From Firmicutes bacterium UBA1768 (GTDB lineage: Bacteria; Bacillota; Clostridia; Peptostreptococcales; Anaerovoracaceae), in contig DCGW01000082.1 in the NCBI GenBank assembly GCA_002315335.1, forward strand, positions 7,608 to 17,519: a stretch of DNA of 9,912 nt, given 5' to 3'. Under the pieces are notes generated by a model, which was given only the letters and a program-made list of their open reading frames with translations, was not told where the DNA came from and did not search any database. The translations under genes and the position numbers were made by a program. This document shows, one piece after another, positions 1 to 5,967 of the stretch (position 1 is its first letter; each line of letters starts with the position of its first letter).

Positions 1-195
1 TCGTCTCTCTGGTTGTCAATGTCACAAATACGAACCTCTCCAGCAGCAGAATCAACATAGAACATATCGATTAGCTCGTAGCCCACTGCCATAGGTTTCA
101 GACTGCTCTTTTGTGTATTCTTCAAGAGTTCTGCCATTTTTTTCTGCGCTGAAAACTTCAATGAAAGGTGTGTCACAGTCCTCACAGTAATATGC
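1..195 (-). pseudogene. Frameshifted remnant of an unrecognised protein with a CxxC motif (partial, runs off left edge)
   Basis: I do not recognise this gene. Just downstream of the ATPase stop, one minus-strand frame (from 195 down to about 85) reads like a real protein interior: it starts YYCEDCDTPFIEVF, with a CxxC pair at 175-186, and continues to a segment ending EQSETYGSG. It then runs into a stop near 50. The +1-shifted frame continues sensibly from about 80 to the window edge as YELIDMFYVDSAAGEVRICD. Removing one G from the GGG run (CCC at 82-84) would join the two. No start codon precedes the first segment, because an in-frame TAA lies at 196-198, so the 5' end is also missing. Alternatively, a frame opening with GTG at 204-206, overlapping the ATPase stop, stays open to the edge, but its first part looks less protein-like and it has no clear ribosome binding site. 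Reading it as a degraded gene is inference; a base-calling error in the G run could mimic the frameshift. Confidence 0.45.
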
Positions 196-202
196 TTATC
201 TT

Positions 203-1471
203 TCACATCTTAAGTGCCGTGATTGGCACAACAAACACCCCGTCAGGCCTTTGATACGCCGCATTGCTCAAACCGCAGATTACACAAAGTGCAGCTGGTG
301 CACTTTCCGATTTGAAAGACTCTTTCACAGCAAGAAGGTTTGCTGCAGCCTCATCGATCTGATTAGCTCCAAGCTTAATTTCAAAGCCACACCATCTTCC
401 GTCTTTTAGTTCTATGACCGCATCCATTTCTTTATTCTTATAATCCTGATAATGGTAAAGTTTTGCCTCAAAAGACTCTGCATAGATTTTTAAATCACGC
501 TCGCAAAGAGCTTCAAACATAAAACCCAAAGTATTCAGGTCGTTAATCAGGCCATCTGGAGTGGCCTTTAACAAAGCACAAGCCAATGAAGGATCTGCCA
601 GATGCCTTTTTTCTGATTGCTTTACTCTGACAGAGGAGCGCATACCAACAGAAAAAGGAGGCTGATTATCTATCAGAAACAGGCGATTAAATACATCCAA
701 ATATGTGGCTACAGTATTTGAATCAATGTCCTCGTCATCAATAGCCTTAATATCATTAATTAGTGTTTTATTGCTAACCGTGGTACTTTCATTTCTTGCA
801 AGCGACCTGAGCAGCTTAATCATTTTTGAAGAATCTCTCTTAATACCATCAATTCTATACGCATCATCTTCAATAATCGCATCGAGATACTTTTGGGGAA
901 GCAATGCAGCCTGTTTAGTCGTAAGCTCCAAGTTTCCGGGCCAACCGCCTCTGATAATCAGTTCAATTAACCGCTCAAGCCTTACCTCACCTGTCATTTT
1001 CGGACTAAGCTGCCCGTTACATAAAGATTCCAAAGAAACCAAGCCTGATGAGTCTCCAGATTCAAACAATGACATAGGTCTCATTCTCAAACGAGCAATT
1101 CTGCCCGCTCCACTATGACGAATGCCTTTATGGTTTGGGGTAGATGAGCCTGTCAAAATATACTGTCCCTTTTGATTTGCCTCATCAACTTTGTATCTTA
1201 CAGCGTCCCATAATGGAGGAACCTCCTGCCACTCATCGATAAGACGAGGTTTCTCACCCTCCAGTACCACTTCAGGATTTAATTCTGCCAGTCTTCTGTT
1301 CTGAAAGTTTCCGGTCGGATCACCTAAGTAAATTTCACTATTACTATGATATGCTGAAGTTCTTGTTTTTCCGCACCATTTTGGGCCTTCAATACAGACC
1401 GCACCAAATACGTCTAAGTATTCTTCAACCTGGTCATCAATAACCCTTTTTCGATATCCCGAATTATCCAT
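203..1471 (-). CDS. AAA_14-type ATPase with C-terminal DUF4143 region (COG1373-like)
   Basis: A 422-residue predicted cytoplasmic ATPase. Visible motifs in order are a Walker A (GPKWCGKT, 29-36), a Walker B (RLIDEWQ, 76-82), a sensor-like strand (YILTGSS, 104-110) and an arginine-rich segment (RIARLRMRPMSLFE, 124-137) typical of this family. Residues about 195-310 match the DUF4143 pattern, including a winged-helix-like section. The C-terminus carries D350 ... E364-I-K366, the spacing of a PD-(D/E)XK nuclease fold; whether it cuts DNA is unknown. Length fits the family (about 380-450). The ATG at 1469-1471 is preceded by AGGAGGG (1479-1485) with a 7-base gap, which supports this start. The gene has its own promoter overlapped by a tandem repeat, and a broken gene follows it. 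The cellular role of COG1373 proteins is poorly defined; they are scattered and strain-variable, which suggests accessory DNA. There are no transmembrane segments or signal peptide. Confidence 0.85.
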   Translation of the reverse strand: MDNSGYRKRVIDDQVEEYLDVFGAVCIEGPKWCGKTRTSAYHSNSEIYLGDPTGNFQNRRLAELNPEVVLEGEKPRLIDEWQEVPPLWDAVRYKVDEANQKGQYILTGSSTPNHKGIRHSGAGRIARLRMRPMSLFESGDSSGLVSLESLCNGQLSPKMTGEVRLERLIELIIRGGWPGNLELTTKQAALLPQKYLDAIIEDDAYRIDGIKRDSSKMIKLLRSLARNESTTVSNKTLINDIKAIDDEDIDSNTVATYLDVFNRLFLIDNQPPFSVGMRSSVRVKQSEKRHLADPSLACALLKATPDGLINDLNTLGFMFEALCERDLKIYAESFEAKLYHYQDYKNKEMDAVIELKDGRWCGFEIKLGANQIDEAAANLLAVKESFKSESAPAALCVICGLSNAAYQRPDGVFVVPITALKM

Positions 1472-1478
1472 TGAGAAA

Positions 1479-1485
1479 CCCTCCT
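1479..1485 (-). promoter_or_regulatory. Ribosome binding site of the AAA_14/DUF4143 gene
   Basis: The minus strand reads AGGAGGG, a near-perfect match to the anti-Shine-Dalgarno sequence, 7 bases before the ATG at 1469-1471. It fixes the start of the ATPase gene. Confidence 0.8.
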
Positions 1486-1506
1486 GATTATCAATTTCTT
1501 TCCTGA

Positions 1507-1535
1507 ATTATATCTCATTCAGTCATTTTTTGCAA
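1507..1535 (-). promoter_or_regulatory. Predicted sigma-A-type promoter of the AAA_14/DUF4143 gene
   Basis: On the minus strand a perfect -10 hexamer TATAAT (1507-1512) lies 17 bases from a weaker -35 candidate TTGCAA (1530-1535, 4 of 6 consensus bases). Transcription would start near 1500, giving a leader of about 29 bases that includes the strong AGGAGGG site. One copy of the 23-base-period repeat (core 1515-1525) lies wholly in the spacer between the hexamers, and the next copy (1538-1548) lies just upstream of the -35. A repeat-binding protein would therefore compete with RNA polymerase. The hexamers are seen directly; promoter activity is inferred. Confidence 0.6.
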
Positions 1536-1640
1536 TATCATTCAGTCAGATTTTCGTTTTTCATTCAGTCATTTTTAAGATTTTCATTCAGTCACTTTTT
1601 GCTTTTTCATTCAGTCATTTTTTAAGTTTTCATTCAGTCA
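1515..1640 (-). repeat. Six-copy tandem repeat, exact 23-base period, spanning the uvrC stop and the ATPase promoter
   Basis: The 11-base core TCATTCAGTCA (+ strand) occurs without mismatch at 1515, 1538, 1561, 1584, 1607 and 1630, always 23 bases apart. The 12-base segments between cores are T-rich but differ (for example TTTTTTGCAATA and CTTTTTGCTTTT). On the gene-sense strand the core reads TGACTGAATGA, three TGA triplets each one base apart, so every copy stops translation in all three frames; it also contains TGAATGA, a stop-start overlap. The copy at 1630-1640 supplies the last codons and the stop of uvrC. The copy at 1515-1525 sits in the ATPase promoter spacer. No seventh copy is recognisable on either side. 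The function is unknown: an operator or iteron array, a curved-DNA element, or a translation-stop barrier are all possible. Confidence 0.9.
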
Positions 1641-3790
1641 TTTTTCTCTTTCAGAAATTCCAAGACAGCCTCCGCAGCTTTACGGTTCATGCTCGTCACT
1701 CCAGCAAGTTCTTCCACCGAGGCATTTCTTATTGCCTCAACCGAGCCAAAATGACTCAGCAGCGCATTACGTCTCTTTTCTCCGACTCCCGTAATATTAT
1801 CGAGAACAGACCCTGTCACACGCTTATCTCTTAGATTTTTATGATAGTCGATAGCAAAGCGATGAACCTCCTCCTGAATAAAATAAATAAACTTATAGAG
1901 TTCGCCTCGCTTATCAAGTCCAGCCCTTACTCCCTTAAAAACAAGGTCCTCGGTCCTGTGCTTATCGTCCTTAACCATGCCCGCTACAGGAATATCAAGC
2001 TTCAGTGCATCCACCACTGCTTCCACTGCTGCAGCCTGCTTTTCACCACCATCAATCAAGAGCAGATCAGGCTTTTTTTCAAAGCCATTAGGAGCCCCCG
2101 ACTCCCTGGCCTTAATATATTCGCTCAGCCTTCTGTAAATCACCTCCTGCAGCGAACCATAGTCGTTCGGACCTTCAACCGTTTTAATCTTAAACTTCCT
2201 GTAGTCCTTCGGTCGCTTTTTACCGTGCTCAAACACCACCATTACTCCAACCGAATCCACACCCGAGGTGTTTGAAATATCATAGGCCTCAATTCGCTCT
2301 ATGCTTCTTCCAGCATATTCCTCGCCGGTAATTACTGTCGAAAAGGCAGCCTTCAGCCGCTCCGTCTTGTCGGCCTCATTCTGCATTCTCTTTTCAAAGG
2401 TCTCACGCGTTTTAGTGATATTTTCCAGTGCCATATCGAGCAGGGCCTTTTTTTCGCCTCTTTGCGGCACTGAGATTTTTACCTTTGAACCTTTTAGTGC
2501 TGACAGCCACTCAGAAATAATTTCGTATTCCTTGTTATCTGACTCCACCAGAATATCACGAGGAATAAGCGAAGCCTCCGAATAATACTGCTTTATAAAA
2601 GAAACAGTCTGTTCCTCTCTGTTTTCATCAAGCGACGGATTGAGCTTATAGCTTTCTCTTCCGATAAGCTTGCCGCTTCTGATGAAAAATACCATAATAT
2701 TAGTCCCGTCCTCAACCTCGTCAGAAACCACTATATCAATATCGTTTTTCGGATCAGTAACAATTTTCTGCTTCTCTCGAAGTATATCCAGTGAAAGCAA
2801 ATCATCCCTGTATTTGGCGGCTCTCTCAAAATCCAGAGCAGTTGCCGCAGCATCCATTCTTTCTCTTAGCAGCTTTTCAACCCTTTCAAACCTTCCGTGA
2901 AGAAAATCGAGAATTTCAGCTGCCATTTGGTCATAGCAGGCCCTGATTTTTTGCCCGGCTTCTCCCATTTCAACACAAACAGAAGCCCCGTCACAGCCTC
3001 TCTCATCAGAAGCAGTGCATCCATCCGCAGTCTCTTCAAAGCTATCAACCGACTCAGGATAGCCCTCCTCATCAAAAGCTTCGCAATTTTCCCATTCCGA
3101 GCCCGCTCCACCATATACGTCTTTAGAGGTATTCTTTTCATTGGTGGATGCGTTACCCTTGGCGACATCTGTAATACCTGCGCCAACACCCACCGTTTCA
3201 AGATTTTTTGCCACAGTATCCGCACTTTTCCAGGTTAACAGACTTCCTTCATATAAAAGGCAAATCCCCGGGCAAAGGCCAATATGGTAGTTGAGGCAGG
3301 GCTTAAAGCCCTTTGGAAATCGTCTCGAGGAACATTTTTTTATAGGATAAAGCTTATTTATAAGATTGATGAGCTGATTAACCGCTCCCACATCTGTGTA
3401 TGGTCCGAAGTATTTTCCGCCATCATTAACAACCCTTCTCGTCTTTACAACACGAGCAAAATCATCGTTGGTGGTAACCTTTATATAAGGATAGGTCTTA
3501 TCATCCCTGAGAAGAACGTTGAAACGCGGCATATTTTTCTTGATAAGGTTGTTTTCTAATATCAGAGCCTCCATCTCCGAGCCTACAATAATGTACTCAA
3601 ACTCATCAATTTCCTTTACCAGAGCCTGAACCTTAACAGGCAGCCTTTCGGTCGAGCGAAAATAAGACCTCACTCTGTTTCTCAGAGAAATGGCCTTTCC
3701 CACATAAATAATCTCGCCGTATTTGTCTTTATACAAATATACCCCCGGCTTATCCGGGAGTATTTTCAGATTTTCTTCAATATTAAACAT
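1634..3790 (-). CDS. uvrC: UvrC, excinuclease ABC subunit C, with a 100-residue insertion
   Basis: UvrC makes the 3' and 5' incisions around a lesion marked by UvrB. Numbering from a possible GTG start at 3797-3799 (721 residues), the GIY-YIG nuclease lies at about 15-95 (GVYLY 19-23, IYVGK 31-35). The Fe-S cysteines C156, C168, C176 and C180 have the family spacing 12-8-4. The UVR domain, which contacts UvrB, is at about 290-335. The RNase H-like nuclease has D507, D583 and H646 as the probable DDH triad, and tandem helix-hairpin-helix motifs are at about 666-716. I prefer the ATG at 3788-3790, because it gives the usual MFNIEE start and AAGTGAT lies just upstream as a weak ribosome binding site. 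UvrC is usually about 600 residues. The excess is an insertion at residues 181-280, rich in Asp, Glu, Ser and Gly. All catalytic residues are present, so the enzyme should be active. The stop lies inside the tandem repeat. Confidence 0.97.
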   Translation of the reverse strand: MFNIEENLKILPDKPGVYLYKDKYGEIIYVGKAISLRNRVRSYFRSTERLPVKVQALVKEIDEFEYIIVGSEMEALILENNLIKKNMPRFNVLLRDDKTYPYIKVTTNDDFARVVKTRRVVNDGGKYFGPYTDVGAVNQLINLINKLYPIKKCSSRRFPKGFKPCLNYHIGLCPGICLLYEGSLLTWKSADTVAKNLETVGVGAGITDVAKGNASTNEKNTSKDVYGGAGSEWENCEAFDEEGYPESVDSFEETADGCTASDERGCDGASVCVEMGEAGQKIRACYDQMAAEILDFLHGRFERVEKLLRERMDAAATALDFERAAKYRDDLLSLDILREKQKIVTDPKNDIDIVVSDEVEDGTNIMVFFIRSGKLIGRESYKLNPSLDENREEQTVSFIKQYYSEASLIPRDILVESDNKEYEIISEWLSALKGSKVKISVPQRGEKKALLDMALENITKTRETFEKRMQNEADKTERLKAAFSTVITGEEYAGRSIERIEAYDISNTSGVDSVGVMVVFEHGKKRPKDYRKFKIKTVEGPNDYGSLQEVIYRRLSEYIKARESGAPNGFEKKPDLLLIDGGEKQAAAVEAVVDALKLDIPVAGMVKDDKHRTEDLVFKGVRAGLDKRGELYKFIYFIQEEVHRFAIDYHKNLRDKRVTGSVLDNITGVGEKRRNALLSHFGSVEAIRNASVEELAGVTSMNRKAAEAVLEFLKEKND

Positions 3791-3802
3791 ATCTATCACT
3801 TA

Positions 3803-3841
3803 GGTGAGAGAAACTCGGCCGCAGCCGCCGAGCTCTCCACC
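3803..3841 (-). promoter_or_regulatory. Strong RNA hairpin in the uvrC leader
   Basis: In the pncB-uvrC gap the minus-strand RNA can fold into a hairpin. The outer stem is GGUG-G-AGAG against CUCUCACC (8 pairs, one bulged G). The inner stem is CUCGGC against GCCGAG (6 pairs), with a UUU bulge on the 3' side and a 7-base loop. No U-run follows, so it is not a standard intrinsic terminator. It ends 12 bases before the uvrC ATG, directly next to the weak AAGTGAT site, so it could modulate uvrC translation or mark an mRNA processing or stability point. The fold was found by eye and no energy was computed. Confidence 0.5.
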
Positions 3842-3858
3842 AAGGCTATTAAGAGTTA

Positions 3859-5283
3859 TTAGAAAGAATGTGCTTCTAACAGAGAATTTTTCAGTTCCCA
3901 AAGCTTCTTTGAAAGGTCAACATAATATGTATGAGGATTTTCAAAGCGAAGAACCTCTGGCCATAGAGTGTCTATCTGGTCCTTACAATAATTTCTCACC
4001 TGCTCTGTAGTAGGCAGCTCATAAACTAACTTGCCCTTCTCAAAAATAGGAACAGCCAGCTCTCTGGTATAGAAGTTTGTAATCTGCTTCTTTTTCCAAA
4101 CATGCTCAGGATTAAAGATTTCATAAGGATCCTCCACAGTTTCGTCTGCTAACATAACGACATCTGCAACAGCCTTATCCGTAGTCCTGTCATAAAATCT
4201 TATTGTCTTCTTGAAGCCAGGATTTGTAATCTTCTCAGGATTTTCACTGATTTTTATTCTTGGAGAAATCTTTCCGTCCTCCTCAACCGCAACCAGCTTA
4301 TATACTCCACCGAAAACAGGCTCTGATTTTGAAGTGATCAGCTTTTCTCCGACTCCGAAGGAATCAATGCAGGCACCCTGACTGAGCATATCTCTGATAA
4401 GATACTCGTCCAAAGAATTAGATGCTATAATTTTGCACTTTTCAAGGCCGGCCGCATCGAGGATTTTTCTGCACTTCTTAGTGAGGTATGTAATATCTCC
4501 GCTGTCTATTCTTACGGACATCTTTTCAGGCTTAAATTCCTTGAAAATCTTGATTGCATTAGGTAAGCCGCTCTTGAGAGCATCATAGGTATCAATGAGA
4601 AGCGAACAGTCATTCGGATGAAGTGTTGCATATGCCTTAAAGGCTTCGTATTCATCACCCATAACCTGAATCCAGCTGTGAGCCAGAGTTCCGACAGCAG
4701 GAACATTATAGTCTATGTCAGCCTTTACGCATGCTGAAGCATTTGCTCCTCCGATATATGCGGCTCTTGCACCCATAATAGCAGCAGACTCACCGTGAGC
4801 TCTTCTTGAACCGAATTCCATTACTATTCTGTCCCCGGCAGCTCTCTTAATTCTGTTGGTCTTTGTTGCAATAAGACTCTGGTGGTTTATTGCTAAAAGA
4901 AGGTAGGTTTCTACAATCTGAGCCTCGATTAACGGAGCCCTTACTGTAACGAGAGGTTCTCCCGGGAAAACAGGAGTCCCTTCAGGAATAGCCCAGATAT
5001 CGCCGGTGAATTTGAAGTTCGACAGGTATTCAAGAAAATCATCAGAGAAGCCTCGGCCTCTGAGATACTCGATGTCCTGTTTGGAAAAACCGAGTTCACT
5101 GATATACTCAACTATAGTTTGAAGTCCGGAAACGATGGAAAAACCACCTCCGTCAGGATTTTTTCTGTAAAACACATCAAAGTATGCGATTTTGTCCTGC
5201 ATTCCACATTCAAAATAGCCACTTGCCATCGTCAGCTCGTAATAGTCGACGAGCATAGTCATATTATGACTTCTCTTTTCCAT
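3859..5283 (-). CDS. pncB: Nicotinate phosphoribosyltransferase
   Basis: This enzyme joins nicotinate to PRPP with ATP hydrolysis, giving nicotinate mononucleotide, the entry step of the Preiss-Handler NAD salvage route (EC 6.3.4.21). The 474-residue protein has the family landmarks: DYYELTMA (13-20), FGSRRAHG (157-164), GTLAHSW with H202 at the position of the phosphorylated histidine, RIDSGD (258-263, substrate pocket) and FGVGEKL (309-315). A C-terminal NAPRTase domain follows (about 360-474), as in the longer Firmicutes form. It is a cytoplasmic protein. The ATG at 5281-5283 follows AGGAGG (5289-5294) at 5 bases, and this site overlaps the stop of the upstream isochorismatase-like gene, so the two are probably translationally coupled. 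No lost key residue is visible. Confidence 0.95.
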   Translation of the reverse strand: MEKRSHNMTMLVDYYELTMASGYFECGMQDKIAYFDVFYRKNPDGGGFSIVSGLQTIVEYISELGFSKQDIEYLRGRGFSDDFLEYLSNFKFTGDIWAIPEGTPVFPGEPLVTVRAPLIEAQIVETYLLLAINHQSLIATKTNRIKRAAGDRIVMEFGSRRAHGESAAIMGARAAYIGGANASACVKADIDYNVPAVGTLAHSWIQVMGDEYEAFKAYATLHPNDCSLLIDTYDALKSGLPNAIKIFKEFKPEKMSVRIDSGDITYLTKKCRKILDAAGLEKCKIIASNSLDEYLIRDMLSQGACIDSFGVGEKLITSKSEPVFGGVYKLVAVEEDGKISPRIKISENPEKITNPGFKKTIRFYDRTTDKAVADVVMLADETVEDPYEIFNPEHVWKKKQITNFYTRELAVPIFEKGKLVYELPTTEQVRNYCKDQIDTLWPEVLRFENPHTYYVDLSKKLWELKNSLLEAHSF

Positions 5284-5288
5284 TTTTT

Positions 5289-5294
5289 CCTCCT
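5289..5294 (-). promoter_or_regulatory. Ribosome binding site of pncB overlapping the upstream stop codon
   Basis: AGGAGG on the minus strand overlaps the TAG stop (5293-5295) of the preceding gene and lies 5 bases before the pncB ATG. The arrangement suggests coupled translation of the pair. Confidence 0.75.
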
Positions 5295-5931
5295 ACGCCT
5301 GTCTGTATTCAAACGGGATTTTATTCTTTAAGTTGATTTCAAATACAATTTCTACTCCAAGCTGCTCCATAAAGTAAACTGCCATGGTATTTACAAGGGT
5401 AACATTATGGCTGCCGGCATCAAAGGTATCAACCGTATTGAGCGGTAAGATAATTCTGATTTTTTTACTGATACTATCGAACTGAGCCTTAAGCGTCGAG
5501 CAAAACTGCATTACGTCGATATCCGTCATCAAGCCTGATACAACAAAGGTATCTATCTCAGGATGTCCCTCAAGCCACTCTTGGAATTTTGGTTCAATCA
5601 CAGCATTTGAGGAGGTCTTTCCGATAAGATCATATCCGCCTATTGCCTTTAATTCGTCAACCGGTTCAGACTCCGCAGAATTTTTGCAACGACTGTCTGT
5701 GATAAATACCGCAGGCATATTATTTTCTTTGAAATATTTAAGAAGGTCTGCTACAGGCTCAATCACGTCTTCAAAAGCCTCGTTTTTTGTGATGCCTTCT
5801 CTGATATACCCATTTGCTACGTTCAAAATAATGAATGCAGTCTTATCTCGGTTGATATTTTTTTCCATCAATGCAGGCTTCTCCCACATCATTCCGTAGA
5901 GCCCCTGGAGGGTTGATTTTGCTTTCTCCAT
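5293..5931 (-). CDS. Isochorismatase-family (nicotinamidase-like) protein with altered active site
   Basis: A 212-residue Rossmann-like protein of the cysteine hydrolase superfamily that includes nicotinamidase PncA. Family signs are the first strand and turn (FIILNVANGY, 33-42), the lysine-containing segment GKTSSNA (104-110) and the motif SGLMTDIDVMQFC (132-144). Members normally use an Asp-Lys-Cys triad. Here the Asp position is N37 (codon AAC, 5821-5823) and the Cys position is D139 (codon GAC, 5515-5517), while K105 remains. The metal-site DxH is DSR (79-81), and the usual Pro-x-His-Cys segment after it seems deleted. C144 is 5 residues away and is unlikely to substitute. It lies 36 bases after uvrA and 9 bases before pncB, the place where a nicotinamidase would be expected. 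The start is ATG 5929-5931 with AGAGGA about 6 bases upstream. The frame is intact, so I infer a maintained pseudoenzyme or a protein with a changed activity, not a decayed gene. The family call is confident; any reaction is not. Confidence 0.8.
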   Translation of the reverse strand: MEKAKSTLQGLYGMMWEKPALMEKNINRDKTAFIILNVANGYIREGITKNEAFEDVIEPVADLLKYFKENNMPAVFITDSRCKNSAESEPVDELKAIGGYDLIGKTSSNAVIEPKFQEWLEGHPEIDTFVVSGLMTDIDVMQFCSTLKAQFDSISKKIRIILPLNTVDTFDAGSHNVTLVNTMAVYFMEQLGVEIVFEINLKNKIPFEYRQA

Positions 5932-5967
5932 AGTATTTCCTCTCGTTCTTATATTGTCAATTTTAAA

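Noticed and set aside
1515..1640. CRISPR array
   Set aside because: The repeats are only 11 bases with 12-base spacers that are all T-rich and similar to one another, and there are no cas genes. This does not fit any CRISPR type.
1472..1640. Intrinsic terminator after uvrC
   Set aside because: The T-runs are on the + strand, so the uvrC transcript carries A-runs here, and no GC-rich stem precedes them.
2866..3225. 119-residue open frame overlapping uvrC on the same strand
   Set aside because: It lies inside the uvrC insertion in another frame, has no ribosome binding site, and its translation is basic and low in complexity. It is a shadow of the insert's composition.
5932..5960. Promoter for the isochorismatase-like gene (TTGACA at 5955-5960 on the minus strand)
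   Set aside because: The -35 match is perfect, but the -10 at the right distance (AATACT, 5932-5937) touches the start codon, which would leave no leader and cut off the AGAGGA site. Probably chance in an AT-rich gap.
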